Shown here piece by piece: positions 43,754 to 52,467 of a stretch of 64,000 nt of DNA. A program made the translations under genes and the position numbers. Each line of letters begins with the position of its first letter. Positions within the stretch are counted from its first letter, which is position 1. The stretch lies in contig QFPO01000006.1 in assembly GCA_003241385.1 (NCBI GenBank), positions 175,065 through 239,064 on the forward strand, read 5' to 3'. Under the pieces are notes generated by a model. The model was given only the letters and a program-made list of their open reading frames with translations. It was not told the DNA's origin and searched no databases. Source of the DNA: Rhodanobacter denitrificans (GTDB taxonomy: Bacteria; Pseudomonadota; Gammaproteobacteria; Xanthomonadales; Rhodanobacteraceae).

Positions 43754-45847
43754 TCAGGGATCGAAGGTGTCGCGAAACAGCGTATCTCCCGCTTCAGGCT
43801 CGCGAATCAGCAGGCCGGTTCCCAGTCCTTGCCTGCCCGTCACGGCGAGGACGTGAGTTTTCCCGTTCAAGCAGAAGTTCTCGAACCGGCCCAGCCTGCC
43901 TCGCGTGACGCTGCTCTCGCTTCGAAACATGTGTCCCTTGTCGCGAGAGAGGGTGCTGGAGTCGGGCTCCCAGACAGTGCGACCATCGCACGCGTCAATC
44001 GTCCAGACGGCACCGACACTATTGGTCGGCCCCAGAAGTTTCCAGCTCGTCCCGTCATCGACACTCTCCCATACCCGATTGGTTTCTGTGCCGGTCGGCC
44101 TATATCCGGGATACTCCAGCAGCAAGCGTCGCTGTGCGTTCACGGGGTCTGGTCGGGACGTCGCCCAGTAGGTCGACGAATCGATAAGGGGCGGAAGCAC
44201 GGGGCGGAACGGGTCCGTGCTTCCATCGCTTACCAAGTAAAGTACATTGGTCCGAAGAATGCCATAGTCGTACGTCAGATAAGCCCGACCATTGTTCGCG
44301 TGTGTCTGCAACGAAAACAGTCCTGGGTAACTGTCGTTGGCGAGCAGAGGCGTCCAATGTTCGGCACCATCAGCAGACCAGTACGTCAACAGACGTCCTT
44401 TCTCGTCGTGTGTCAAAGCGACGAGATGGTTGGGATCGCTGCCAACGAACTCGATAGATAAGGGTGCAGAGTCAGACGGATAATCTGACGCCAGCGGAGT
44501 CCAGGACGAGCCACCATCCTGGCTTCGGTACAGTGAATCGCCACTATGGCTGATCAACAATCGGGGATCTGCTCTCGATCGTGCAATTTTCTTCCAGTAG
44601 GAAGAATAGAGCTCCTCGTCCAGATCGCCATCGATCGCCTGGAAGCTTACACCGCCATCCGTCGTGCGCAGCATCGGAAGCAGCCGGCGGGATACCAGGA
44701 AGTCGTCGGGGTCGCTCGGGTTGGCCGATGTCTCCGCAATCGTCCCGCCCGTCATGCCGGCGTAATGTGCACTCCATGTGGCGCCCTCGTCATCGGAGCG
44801 GAAAACGCCGGCGCCGAGGCTCGGCATATAACTGCGACCGGACGTCGATGGGTCGAACGTCAGTCGAAAGTCCGAATCGATCTGCCGTCCAGACGTGGAA
44901 AGTGTCTGCCAGGTGGCGCCGCTATCCAGGCTTTCGCGGACGGGAAAGCTGACCGCGATCGGCGAGTCGGGCGCGAACGTCACTGATGGTGCGACCAGTC
45001 GTCCGGCCCTGTGCGGGTCGGCGACCACACGACGATGACTGCAATCGCAAGGGTCCGAGAAGAGCGTCACCGACCAGTCGCGACTGTCGATCCAGCCGCT
45101 GCTGGACGTGTTGTCGCCTTCGTAGTCGGCATGTGCGGTCGCGAAGTACAAGCGCTCGGGCTGCAGCGCATCTTGCACCACGCTGGACTGCGCTCGACGA
45201 GGAACATGTGTAGTCGGATGACGTTCCGTCCAGGTCAGTCCGCCATCGGTCGACTCCAGGAAGCGCAGGTTGGAGCGCGGCGAATGCGCCACGAAATGTC
45301 CGGGGGCGTCGGGCATGGGAAAGATCTCGCCCCATGGGAAAGCGGCATCCGTCGCTTGCCAGGTCCGGCCTCCGTCCACGGAACGCCTGAGCCTCATGTA
45401 CTCCGCGAAGAGGACGATGTCGGGGTTGGCCGGATGGCTGACGAAACGGCCAGCGAAAACGCCGGTTGTGCCGGAAAAGTATCCATCATCCGGCAAGGTC
45501 ACCTGCCAGGTCGCGCCGCCGTCGGTACTGAGTTCGAGGGCTCGTGACTCGTAGGGACCCTCCCAGCTTTCGGTATAAGCCACCAGATGAGCATCCGTTC
45601 CATCGATCGGATGGACTCTGCGAAATCGCTTATACGACGGCACAAGCTCCGTCCGTGACCAGTGGCCGCCGGCGTCGTCGCTGCGATACAGGCCATCGGT
45701 CGTGCCGGCGTACAGCCGTCCGTCGGCGAGGACCACGAGATCCTCGATGGTGCCGCCCGGCACTGGAACACGGCGCCATTGCGCCGCGCCAGCGCTCATG
45801 GCAGCCAGCGACGCGATGGCCGCGATTGCGGCGATTTTCATGTTCAT
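43754..45847 (-). CDS. Secreted BNR/Asp-box beta-propeller protein with C-terminal LFRDTFD tag
   Basis: 697 residues from ATG 45847 (GGGGA seven bases upstream). The signal peptide ends near SAGAAQ. At least eight Asp-box motifs (S-x-D-x-G-x-T-W, e.g. STDGGATW, SVDGGRTW, SLDSGATW, SDDEGATW, SQDGGSSW, SVDDGTSW) mark a sialidase/VPS10-type beta-propeller. No sialidase FRIP motif or catalytic set is seen, so it is more likely a binding propeller. It ends in LFRDTFDP. The gene is markedly less G+C-rich than its neighbours (26 of 60 bases at 44221-44280), which suggests acquisition from elsewhere. Confidence 0.85.
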   Translation of the reverse strand: MNMKIAAIAAIASLAAMSAGAAQWRRVPVPGGTIEDLVVLADGRLYAGTTDGLYRSDDAGGHWSRTELVPSYKRFRRVHPIDGTDAHLVAYTESWEGPYESRALELSTDGGATWQVTLPDDGYFSGTTGVFAGRFVSHPANPDIVLFAEYMRLRRSVDGGRTWQATDAAFPWGEIFPMPDAPGHFVAHSPRSNLRFLESTDGGLTWTERHPTTHVPRRAQSSVVQDALQPERLYFATAHADYEGDNTSSSGWIDSRDWSVTLFSDPCDCSHRRVVADPHRAGRLVAPSVTFAPDSPIAVSFPVRESLDSGATWQTLSTSGRQIDSDFRLTFDPSTSGRSYMPSLGAGVFRSDDEGATWSAHYAGMTGGTIAETSANPSDPDDFLVSRRLLPMLRTTDGGVSFQAIDGDLDEELYSSYWKKIARSRADPRLLISHSGDSLYRSQDGGSSWTPLASDYPSDSAPLSIEFVGSDPNHLVALTHDEKGRLLTYWSADGAEHWTPLLANDSYPGLFSLQTHANNGRAYLTYDYGILRTNVLYLVSDGSTDPFRPVLPPLIDSSTYWATSRPDPVNAQRRLLLEYPGYRPTGTETNRVWESVDDGTSWKLLGPTNSVGAVWTIDACDGRTVWEPDSSTLSRDKGHMFRSESSVTRGRLGRFENFCLNGKTHVLAVTGRQGLGTGLLIREPEAGDTLFRDTFDP

Positions 45848-46005
45848 TCCATATTCCCCAGTGATTGGATGCCGCCGTCCCCGACCCGGGCGCTGCGGCG
45901 AAGCATCCATGACGGGGCACGGCCATTCAACCAATGCAGGGTCGACGGATGTGAAGTGAAGAAGACGGCAGCGGTATCTCGAAAGTAAATCCAGCGGCCG
46001 ATGTT

Positions 46006-48096
46006 TCAGTCGAACTCACCTTGAAAAACCCGGTCGTCCAGATCGAGCCGGAAGCGCACGAGCTGGTGATCGGTGGCGGCTGCGATCAGCCAGCTCGTCT
46101 GCGAGCGCGTCAGCGTCGCCAGCGGCTGCATCGGTTGCTCCATGCTGTCGAAGACCTCGCTCGTCGCGCCGACGGCGCCGCTGATGCCGTCGACCTGCAG
46201 CAGGCGGCCGTTCGATGCGGCGATCAGCAGGCTGGCATCGCCTTTCGGCGCGGCGACCGCGCGCAGCGGCGCCGGGAGAGTGAAGCTGCGCTGCGGCGTA
46301 CGCGTCGCGTAATCGTAGACGGTGACGCCACCGGTGGCGGAGAACAGCACGATCTCCGGTCCGGATACGCCCTGCGCAATCCAGGTGGCGCCGTCGAGCG
46401 GTGCGCCGAGTGACCAGGTCAGCAGACCGCTCGCGGCGCTGAATGCGCGTAGTCCGTCGTGCAACGCAATGACCAGTTCGGTGTCGCCGTCATCCTGAGG
46501 GATCGCGAAGAGGTTGTGCACGGTCGCGAGCGACGGTCCGAGTACCGGCGACTCCCAGAGCAGCCGGCTGTCCGTTCCCGAGTACACGTAGATCTTGGCG
46601 CCGGCCGGGAAGTCCTCGAGTGCTTCGGTGGCGAAAGCGTAGTCGCGCGTTCCATCCCGATTGAAGTCCAGCGTCGCCGAGCGGGCCGCGCGGCGCACGC
46701 TCATCGGGTCCCGATCGTCCGGAAGCAGGAGTTCGGCCTGCATCGTCACGCCGTTGGCGACGGTGGCGCGCCCCCGGCTGCGCGACTCTCCGGCGAACAG
46801 GATGCTCATGCCGGCCCCGCCCTCGTGCGGCAACAGTTGGACGTCGTGACCGGCGAGGAAGAACGGGGCGCTTTCGTTGATCGTTATCTGGTTGCGCCAT
46901 TTCTCCCTGCCGGTTTCGGCATCGAAGATCGCCAGCGTACCGAAGTGCTCGCCTTGCGCAGCGGTGACGAGTTCGATCCTGCCATCCCCATCGACATCGC
47001 CGAGCGCAACGGACTCGAACCGGCCCGTCGGTACCTGATGGGTCCAGCTCGGCAGCAGCGAGGTGATGTCGATCAGCGTCAGCAATTCGCTGCCCGCGCC
47101 TGAGGAATAGAGGACCTGTCTGGATCCGGCATCATTGAGATCGACCGCGGCAATGCGTTGGACACCTTCGTAAACCGGGTTGCGTTGCCAGATTTCCTGA
47201 TGCGTGGAAGGATCGATTGCCATCGCGGCGTGCAGAGTGCCGACCAGCAGCAGGTCGTCCCCCGAGCCATCGAGATCGCCCGCTGCTGCCGCGGTCACGG
47301 TGTAGTGAGCCGATGCGGACCAGAGCGGACTCCACGGTTCTGCGCGATACAGCGTGTAGAAGGTGTCGAGGCCGAACCAGCGCATGGTCGGATCGGGTGC
47401 GAATCGCCCGGCCACCACGTGCGGACCGAAGGGGTCGACGTAGCTCCAGTCGGTCGCGAACGTGGCGCCGTCGAGCACACGTCCGGGCGCGACGCCGCCG
47501 AGAATGATCTCCAGCGCCGGATCGGCGTCGAGTCGTGCCAAGGCCAGTGCCGAATGCCCGCTGATCGGCAGGCTGCCGGTCAGCGCCCCGCTATCCAGGT
47601 CGTAGCGGAGCACCTGGCCGGCCGTCAGTACGACCAGGTCGTCGTGACCGTCGCCGTCGGCATCGCCGATCTCGGCCGCCAGCGCATCCGGCGCGGCCGT
47701 GCGAGTGGCCACCTCGACCAGCGGCCAGCCGCCGTAGAGCCGGACGATGCCGTTGCTGCCGAGCGTCAGGATGCGCCGGGCGCCCTGCACGGTCGCGGCC
47801 AGCGTTCTGACCACAGTGCCGTCGTCGGCCACCTTCTGCGAAGACTTGATGTCCAGCACACCGTATGGCGCCCGGCCGAGCACGAAAAGCACCGGCCCGT
47901 CGCTCAGGCCCAGGAAGACGGCATCGTCCCATCCGTCACCGTCGACGTCCGTGACCGCAAATCCGCTGGCGGCGGCCTGCTCGAAGAGATCGATGCGATG
48001 GCCGACCTGCACGAAGTGAGGGTCGACCGGTAATCCCGCCGTCGCCGTCGAGACGGCCAACAGGACCGTAACGCCAAGAAGGAATCTCGGGCACAT
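46006..48096 (-). CDS. Secreted FG-GAP/VCBS repeat propeller protein with C-terminal VFQGEFD tag
   Basis: 696 residues from ATG 48096, which gives a clean signal peptide (MCPRFLLGVTVLLAVSTATA). At least five calcium-binding D-x-D-G-D-x-x-D/E loops occur (DVDGDGWDD, DADGDGHDD, DLDGSGDD, DVDGDGRIE, DFNRDGTRD), as in integrin-alpha-like FG-GAP propellers. A PQQ-like turn pattern is mixed in (AIFDAETGREKW). The last residues VFQGEFD fit the shared C-terminal tag. No enzymatic motif is seen; probably a calcium-stabilised surface or secreted binding protein. The frame upstream of 48096 is open but has no signal peptide. Confidence 0.85.
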   Translation of the reverse strand: MCPRFLLGVTVLLAVSTATAGLPVDPHFVQVGHRIDLFEQAAASGFAVTDVDGDGWDDAVFLGLSDGPVLFVLGRAPYGVLDIKSSQKVADDGTVVRTLAATVQGARRILTLGSNGIVRLYGGWPLVEVATRTAAPDALAAEIGDADGDGHDDLVVLTAGQVLRYDLDSGALTGSLPISGHSALALARLDADPALEIILGGVAPGRVLDGATFATDWSYVDPFGPHVVAGRFAPDPTMRWFGLDTFYTLYRAEPWSPLWSASAHYTVTAAAAGDLDGSGDDLLLVGTLHAAMAIDPSTHQEIWQRNPVYEGVQRIAAVDLNDAGSRQVLYSSGAGSELLTLIDITSLLPSWTHQVPTGRFESVALGDVDGDGRIELVTAAQGEHFGTLAIFDAETGREKWRNQITINESAPFFLAGHDVQLLPHEGGAGMSILFAGESRSRGRATVANGVTMQAELLLPDDRDPMSVRRAARSATLDFNRDGTRDYAFATEALEDFPAGAKIYVYSGTDSRLLWESPVLGPSLATVHNLFAIPQDDGDTELVIALHDGLRAFSAASGLLTWSLGAPLDGATWIAQGVSGPEIVLFSATGGVTVYDYATRTPQRSFTLPAPLRAVAAPKGDASLLIAASNGRLLQVDGISGAVGATSEVFDSMEQPMQPLATLTRSQTSWLIAAATDHQLVRFRLDLDDRVFQGEFD

Positions 48097-48344
48097 CGCC
48101 GGGGCCTTTCCGTGTGGTCTCTGGGACCTCTGCACCTTATCCGATCGGCAGGTGCCGGGCCAAGCAGCGGCCATCGAGCCTCACTTCAAACCTGACATCG
48201 ACTGCGAACGACGGCGCCGGCCGGACGATCGAGGACGGGAAGCGCGATCACCCCGGTGCGCGCAGGCACGCGGCGCGCTTGCGCGGCCGCTGCGAATACG
48301 TAAGGTGGCGCGCTGCGCCCGACCGGGCGGACGGGGTGACATCG

Positions 48345-49403
48345 ATGAGCGTCAAAGCCTGGGCGACGACCGCCCTGTTCGTGGTGCTGGTCGCGGCGGG
48401 CATGCCGTGCCGTGCGGCCGGTGTCGGCATCGCCGCGCTGGAGATGGCCGATCCGGTCGGCGGCGGCACGATGAGCGGCTATCTGTTCTATCCGGCCAGT
48501 GTCCCGGCCGGGAGCACCACGACGCTGGGGCCGTACACGGTAGCCGCGACGCGCGACGCGCCGGCGCTGGCCGGCGCGAAGCCGCTGATCGTGATCTCGC
48601 ACGGGCAGGCCGGGTCCAGCCTCGGTCATCACGACCTGGCGACCACGCTGGCCGGGGCCGGTTTCATCGTCGCCACGCTCGAGCATCCCAAGGACAACGT
48701 CCGCGACGCGAGCGGCGTCGGCACCTCGGCCGTGCTGGTCGGCCGTCCGGTCCAGGTTTCGGCGACGATCGACGCCCTGCTCGCGGACGCGCGCTGGAAG
48801 GACCGGATCGACCCGCGCCGCATCGGCGTGGCCGGCTATTCGGTCGGCGGCTACACGGCGCTGATGGCGGTCGGTGCGGTGCCGCGCTTCGTGCGGCTGA
48901 TCGGCTACTGCACGCGTCACCGCCGCTCCGGCGCGATCTGCAACGACGCGCGGCGGCTGGCGACCGAGGCGCGCACGCACGGCCTGTCGCTGCAGGCGTA
49001 CCTGGCCGGCGTGCAGGACGATCTTTCGCGCCGGGGACCGACCGCCGATCCGCGCATCCGCGCGGCATTCGTGATGGCGCCGCTCGGTCTGCTGTTCGAT
49101 GGGCCCGGCCTCGCCGCGACCGACCGGCCGGTGTTCCTGGCCTACGGCGAACATGACGAGATCCTGCTGCCGCCGGAGAACGCGCTGCACGTCAAGCGCG
49201 AGGTCAAGACGCTGGACGGCGTGCGCGCGGTGCCGAAGGCCGATCACTGGGTGTTCCTGGCGCCGTGCTCGGCGGCGCTGGTCGAGACGATGCCGGAGCT
49301 GTGCCGCGATCCGGAGGGTGTCGACCGCGCGGCCGTGCACGCCCAGGTCGATGCCGACGCGGTCGCGTTCTTCCGCAAGACGCTGGTCGTCGCCGGCGAC
49401 TGA
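48345..49403 (+). CDS. Secreted alpha/beta hydrolase (dienelactone hydrolase/PAF-acetylhydrolase-like)
   Basis: 352 residues from ATG 48345 (GGGGTGA upstream). The signal peptide ends near CRAAG. The nucleophile elbow is GYSVGGYT (G-x-S-x-G), with an oxyanion-type stretch LIVISHGQAGSSLGHHDLA before it, the acid in YGEHDEI, and the catalytic His in KADHWVFLAP. The layout matches exported dienelactone hydrolase or platelet-activating-factor acetylhydrolase-like esterases. Substrate unknown. It is convergent with the Nudix gene, eight bases away. Confidence 0.88.
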   Translation: MSVKAWATTALFVVLVAAGMPCRAAGVGIAALEMADPVGGGTMSGYLFYPASVPAGSTTTLGPYTVAATRDAPALAGAKPLIVISHGQAGSSLGHHDLATTLAGAGFIVATLEHPKDNVRDASGVGTSAVLVGRPVQVSATIDALLADARWKDRIDPRRIGVAGYSVGGYTALMAVGAVPRFVRLIGYCTRHRRSGAICNDARRLATEARTHGLSLQAYLAGVQDDLSRRGPTADPRIRAAFVMAPLGLLFDGPGLAATDRPVFLAYGEHDEILLPPENALHVKREVKTLDGVRAVPKADHWVFLAPCSAALVETMPELCRDPEGVDRAAVHAQVDADAVAFFRKTLVVAGD

Positions 49404-49411
49404 AACCCGGC

Positions 49412-49819
49412 TCACACGTCGCGCGCGGCGACGTGCGGCAGGATGTGCTCGGCGCTGAGCGGCGCGACCGGTACCGGGAACGGACCGCGCGGCGGCACCC
49501 AGGCCATCGCCTCGATCTCGGCCTGCGGCGCCGGCGTGCCGGCGATCTGGATCGCGAACACCTCGGCACGAACGCGGCGCCCCGGCTCGTTGACCGCGCA
49601 GGCCTCGAACTCGCCGAGCCGGACCGCGCTGCCCGGGTCCGCCTGCACGCCGAGCTCCTCGCGAAGCTCGCGTGCGAGCGTGACCAGCGAGGCCTCGCCG
49701 GCCTCGCGCTTGCCGCCGGGCTGGATGAAGACGGCCGAACCGCGCTTGCGCACCAGCAGGACCTGGCCGTGCGCGTCGCGGATCACCGCGGCGACGGTGA
49801 GGATCGGGGACAGGTGCAT
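49412..49819 (-). CDS. Nudix hydrolase
   Basis: 135 residues, a single Nudix domain. The box GGKREAGEASLVTLARELRE followed by ELGV is complete (G-x5-E-x7-R-E-x2-E-E-x-G). Compared with NudC there is no zinc ribbon. The substrate class cannot be told; the compact form is like MutT/ADP-ribose pyrophosphatases. It stands alone between the convergent hydrolase and ybeY, 155 bases downstream of ybeY. Confidence 0.9.
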   Translation of the reverse strand: MHLSPILTVAAVIRDAHGQVLLVRKRGSAVFIQPGGKREAGEASLVTLARELREELGVQADPGSAVRLGEFEACAVNEPGRRVRAEVFAIQIAGTPAPQAEIEAMAWVPPRGPFPVPVAPLSAEHILPHVAARDV

Positions 49820-49974
49820 GGAGATGACGCGGAGGCCGAAAGGGCGTCGATTGTAGGACGCGTCCGCAACCGTGTCGTGACGGGTCGGGCGATCGTGCGC
49901 AGGTCGCGGCGATCGCGGACGTCGTGCGATGCGAGCGTCGCCGTTGCGGGTACGGACCCTGCTGCGATCGCCGC

Positions 49975-50445
49975 TCAGGCCCGATATGGATCGGCGATGC
50001 CGAGGCCGGCCAGCACGCGCGTCTCGAGCGCCTCCATGCGCTCGGCGTCCGCATCGTGCTCGTGGTCGTAGCCGAGCAGATGCAGGACGCCGTGCACGGT
50101 CAGGTGGGCATAGTGGTCGCGAGCGGCCTTGCCCTGTTCGGCCGCCTCGCGCGCGACGACCGGCGCGCAGACGATCAGGTCGCCGATCAGCGGCAGCCGC
50201 ACGCCGGGCGGCAGCTCGGCCGGGAACGACAGCACGTTGGTCGCGTAGTCGCGTCCGCGGTACTGGTGATTGAGGCGCCGGCCCTCGTCCGCGCCGACCA
50301 GGCGGATCGACAGTTCGGTCGCGCGCCGCCGGCGCGCGCCGGCGACCGCCGCGGCGACCCAGCGCTCGAAACTGGCACGCTGCGGCAGGCCGCGGCGCGG
50401 CAGGCCCGACGCCAGCGACAGATGGACGATCGGCGCCTCGCTCAA
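49975..50445 (-). CDS. ybeY: Endoribonuclease YbeY (rRNA maturation factor)
   Basis: 156 residues. The zinc motif H-x3-H-x5-H is complete: H118, H122 and H128 in HGVLHLLGYDH. Also RLNHQYRGRDYATNVLSFP and IGDLIVCAP, conserved in the family. It trims 16S rRNA and acts in ribosome quality control. In most proteobacteria it directly follows ybeZ; here a secreted propeller gene stands between them, and the start is seven bases after that gene's stop. Confidence 0.95.
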   Translation of the reverse strand: MSEAPIVHLSLASGLPRRGLPQRASFERWVAAAVAGARRRRATELSIRLVGADEGRRLNHQYRGRDYATNVLSFPAELPPGVRLPLIGDLIVCAPVVAREAAEQGKAARDHYAHLTVHGVLHLLGYDHEHDADAERMEALETRVLAGLGIADPYRA

Positions 50446-50452
50446 GCCGGTG

Positions 50453-51313
50453 TCACCGCTCGAAATCGTCGATGAACAGCGATCGCCCGCAGCTGCTGGA
50501 ATGCAGACTGACGCGCGCGCCGCTCGATTCGGGCACGAGGATCTCGGCGGTGCGGCGGTCGTAGTCGATGTCGGCCGGACTGGCCAGGCCGTCGGCGACG
50601 GCGATCGGCGTCGAATCGATCGCGAACGGGCGGTTGAAACGGCGCAGGCAGCCGCCGGCCGCGCCGCAGCCGCTCCAGGCCGATACGAACAGCGTGCCGT
50701 CGCAGTCGAGCACGATGCCGTCGAGGTTGCCGAGCGTGGTCTGGATCAGCGTCTGCGGCGTCGCGCCGGGCGTGCCCAGGTCCAGGCTCAGCACCTTGGC
50801 GTTGCTGCCCCAGGTCGCGATCAGCAGGCGGTTCTCGTCGCGGTCGTAGACGATCCCGTTCGGCGTCGCGGTGCCGGTCGAGGTCAGCTGCTCCTGCGTC
50901 GGCGCGCCGGGATCGCCGACGCCGACCCGATAGACGCGGCGGCCGTTGAAGTCGGTCACGTAGAGCGTGTCGGTGCCGTTGGACGTGATGCCGTTGAGGA
51001 AGGCCGCGCCGGTCAGCGCGAGATTCATGACCGGCTCGGCGCTGTCGATGTCGTAGCCCTTGACGCGGCCCGAGTCGAGCACGAACAGCGTGCCGGCGAG
51101 CAGCTCGATGCCGTACGGCGAGGCCGGGTCCGACGTGAACACGCTGAGCGTGCCGTCGTCGGCGCGCGCGAGGATGTTGCCGCCGCCGGTGTTGCTGACC
51201 AGGCTGCGCTTGAGGCGCGGATGGGCCTCCACGCTTTCGGGATTCGAATAGGTCTGCGCGACGGCGGGCAAGGCTGCGCAGAGGGCGAGCGCGGCGGCGA
51301 GGATGCGGATCAC
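50453..51313 (-). CDS. Secreted SMP-30/NHL-like beta-propeller with C-terminal LFIDDFE tag, inserted between ybeZ and ybeY
   Basis: 286 residues from a GTG at 51313, which overlaps the ybeZ stop (GTGA) and has GGAG six bases upstream. The signal peptide ends VAQ. Propeller blades are seen as SPYGIELLAGTLFVLDSG, FLNGITSNGTDTLYVTDF, TPNGIVYDRDENRLLIATW and LDGIVLDCDGTLFVSAW, typical of SMP-30/gluconolactonase or NHL-like proteins. No metal-ligand set for lactonase is confirmed. It ends in LFIDDFER. It appears to have been inserted into the ybeZ-ybeY pair and is coupled to ybeZ by overlap. Confidence 0.85.
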   Translation of the reverse strand: MIRILAAALALCAALPAVAQTYSNPESVEAHPRLKRSLVSNTGGGNILARADDGTLSVFTSDPASPYGIELLAGTLFVLDSGRVKGYDIDSAEPVMNLALTGAAFLNGITSNGTDTLYVTDFNGRRVYRVGVGDPGAPTQEQLTSTGTATPNGIVYDRDENRLLIATWGSNAKVLSLDLGTPGATPQTLIQTTLGNLDGIVLDCDGTLFVSAWSGCGAAGGCLRRFNRPFAIDSTPIAVADGLASPADIDYDRRTAEILVPESSGARVSLHSSSCGRSLFIDDFER

Positions 51314-52290
51314 GGGAACTCCTTCGATGCGCTCTCGTGAGCCTCGTAGGCGCGCACGATGCGTTGGACCAGTGGATGACGGACGACGTCCTTGGCGTTG
51401 AAGAACGTGAAGCTGATGCCTTCGACGTCGCGCAGCACCTCGATCGCGTCGCGCAGGCCCGAGCGGACGTGGCGCGGCAGGTCGGTCTGGGTGACGTCGC
51501 CGGTGACGACCGCGACCGAGCCGAAGCCGATGCGCGTCAGGAACATCTTCATCTGCTCGACCGTCGTGTTCTGCGCCTCGTCGAGGATCACGAACGAGTC
51601 GTTGAGCGTGCGTCCGCGCATGTACGCGAGCGGCGCGATCTCGATCACGTTGCGCTCGATCAGCTTGGTCACGCGCTCGATGCCGAGCATCTCGTACAGC
51701 GCGTCGTAGAGCGGGCGCAGATACGGATCGACCTTCTGCGTCAGATCGCCGGGCAGGAAGCCGAGCTTCTCGCCGGCCTCGACCGCCGGGCGCACCAGGA
51801 TCAGCCGCTGCGCGCGGTTGTCGTTGAGCGCATCGACCGCCATCGCGACGGCCAGATAGGTCTTGCCGGTGCCGGCCGGGCCGATGCCGAAGTTGATGTC
51901 GTGCGTGGCGATCGCGTGCAGGTAGCGCGCCTGGTTCGGACCGCGGCCGCGGATCGTGCCGCGCTTGACCTTGACCGCGACCTCCTGGACGCCTTCGGCG
52001 GCGACCGCCGCCATCGCCTCGACGCCCGATTCCTGCAGGTGCAGGTTGATCTGGTGCGCGCTCAAGGTTTCCTCCGCGGTCGCCGCGTAGAGCTGCTGCA
52101 GCAGCCGCGTCGCCAGCTGCACCGGGCGCGCGTCGCCGATCACGCGGAACACGTGGCCGCGGTTGGCGATCTCGACGCCGAGGCGCAGCTCGATCTGGCG
52201 CAGATGCTCGTCGAACGGGCCGACCAGGTTGGAGAGGCGCTCGTTGTCGTCCGGCTCCAGGGTGAAGTCGTGCTGGGTGGGTTCGGTCAT
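51310..52290 (-). CDS. ybeZ: PhoH-like ATPase YbeZ
   Basis: 326 residues. An N-terminal KH-like RNA-binding domain (~15-110) is followed by a PhoH ATPase domain with Walker A GPAGTGKTYLA (~138), VRPAVEAGEKLGFLPG, and Walker B FVILDEAQNTT (~240). It partners YbeY in rRNA processing and stress. The family start MTEP is at ATG 52290; the open frame continuing upstream is antisense to the M14 gene. The gene overlaps the start of the secreted propeller that separates it from ybeY. Confidence 0.93.
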   Translation of the reverse strand: MTEPTQHDFTLEPDDNERLSNLVGPFDEHLRQIELRLGVEIANRGHVFRVIGDARPVQLATRLLQQLYAATAEETLSAHQINLHLQESGVEAMAAVAAEGVQEVAVKVKRGTIRGRGPNQARYLHAIATHDINFGIGPAGTGKTYLAVAMAVDALNDNRAQRLILVRPAVEAGEKLGFLPGDLTQKVDPYLRPLYDALYEMLGIERVTKLIERNVIEIAPLAYMRGRTLNDSFVILDEAQNTTVEQMKMFLTRIGFGSVAVVTGDVTQTDLPRHVRSGLRDAIEVLRDVEGISFTFFNAKDVVRHPLVQRIVRAYEAHESASKEFP

Positions 52291-52467
52291 AGGCGCGCGA
52301 GGGTAGCGCGGCGGATCGGTCGGCGTCACGCCGCACCGGACGCCGGCGCAGCGCCTGTTCAGTCCCGTGCCGCCGTTCCGTGTGCGGACGGACGCAATCC
52401 ATGGATCGTGGTCTTGGCCTGAGCCGGCCGCTACCATCGGCCGTTCGCTCCCATCCGGAATCCCTGC

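Noticed and set aside
43499..44461. Plus-strand frame of 320 codons
   Set aside because: Antisense to the BNR gene's 3' part, which has a clear signal peptide and Asp boxes on the minus strand.
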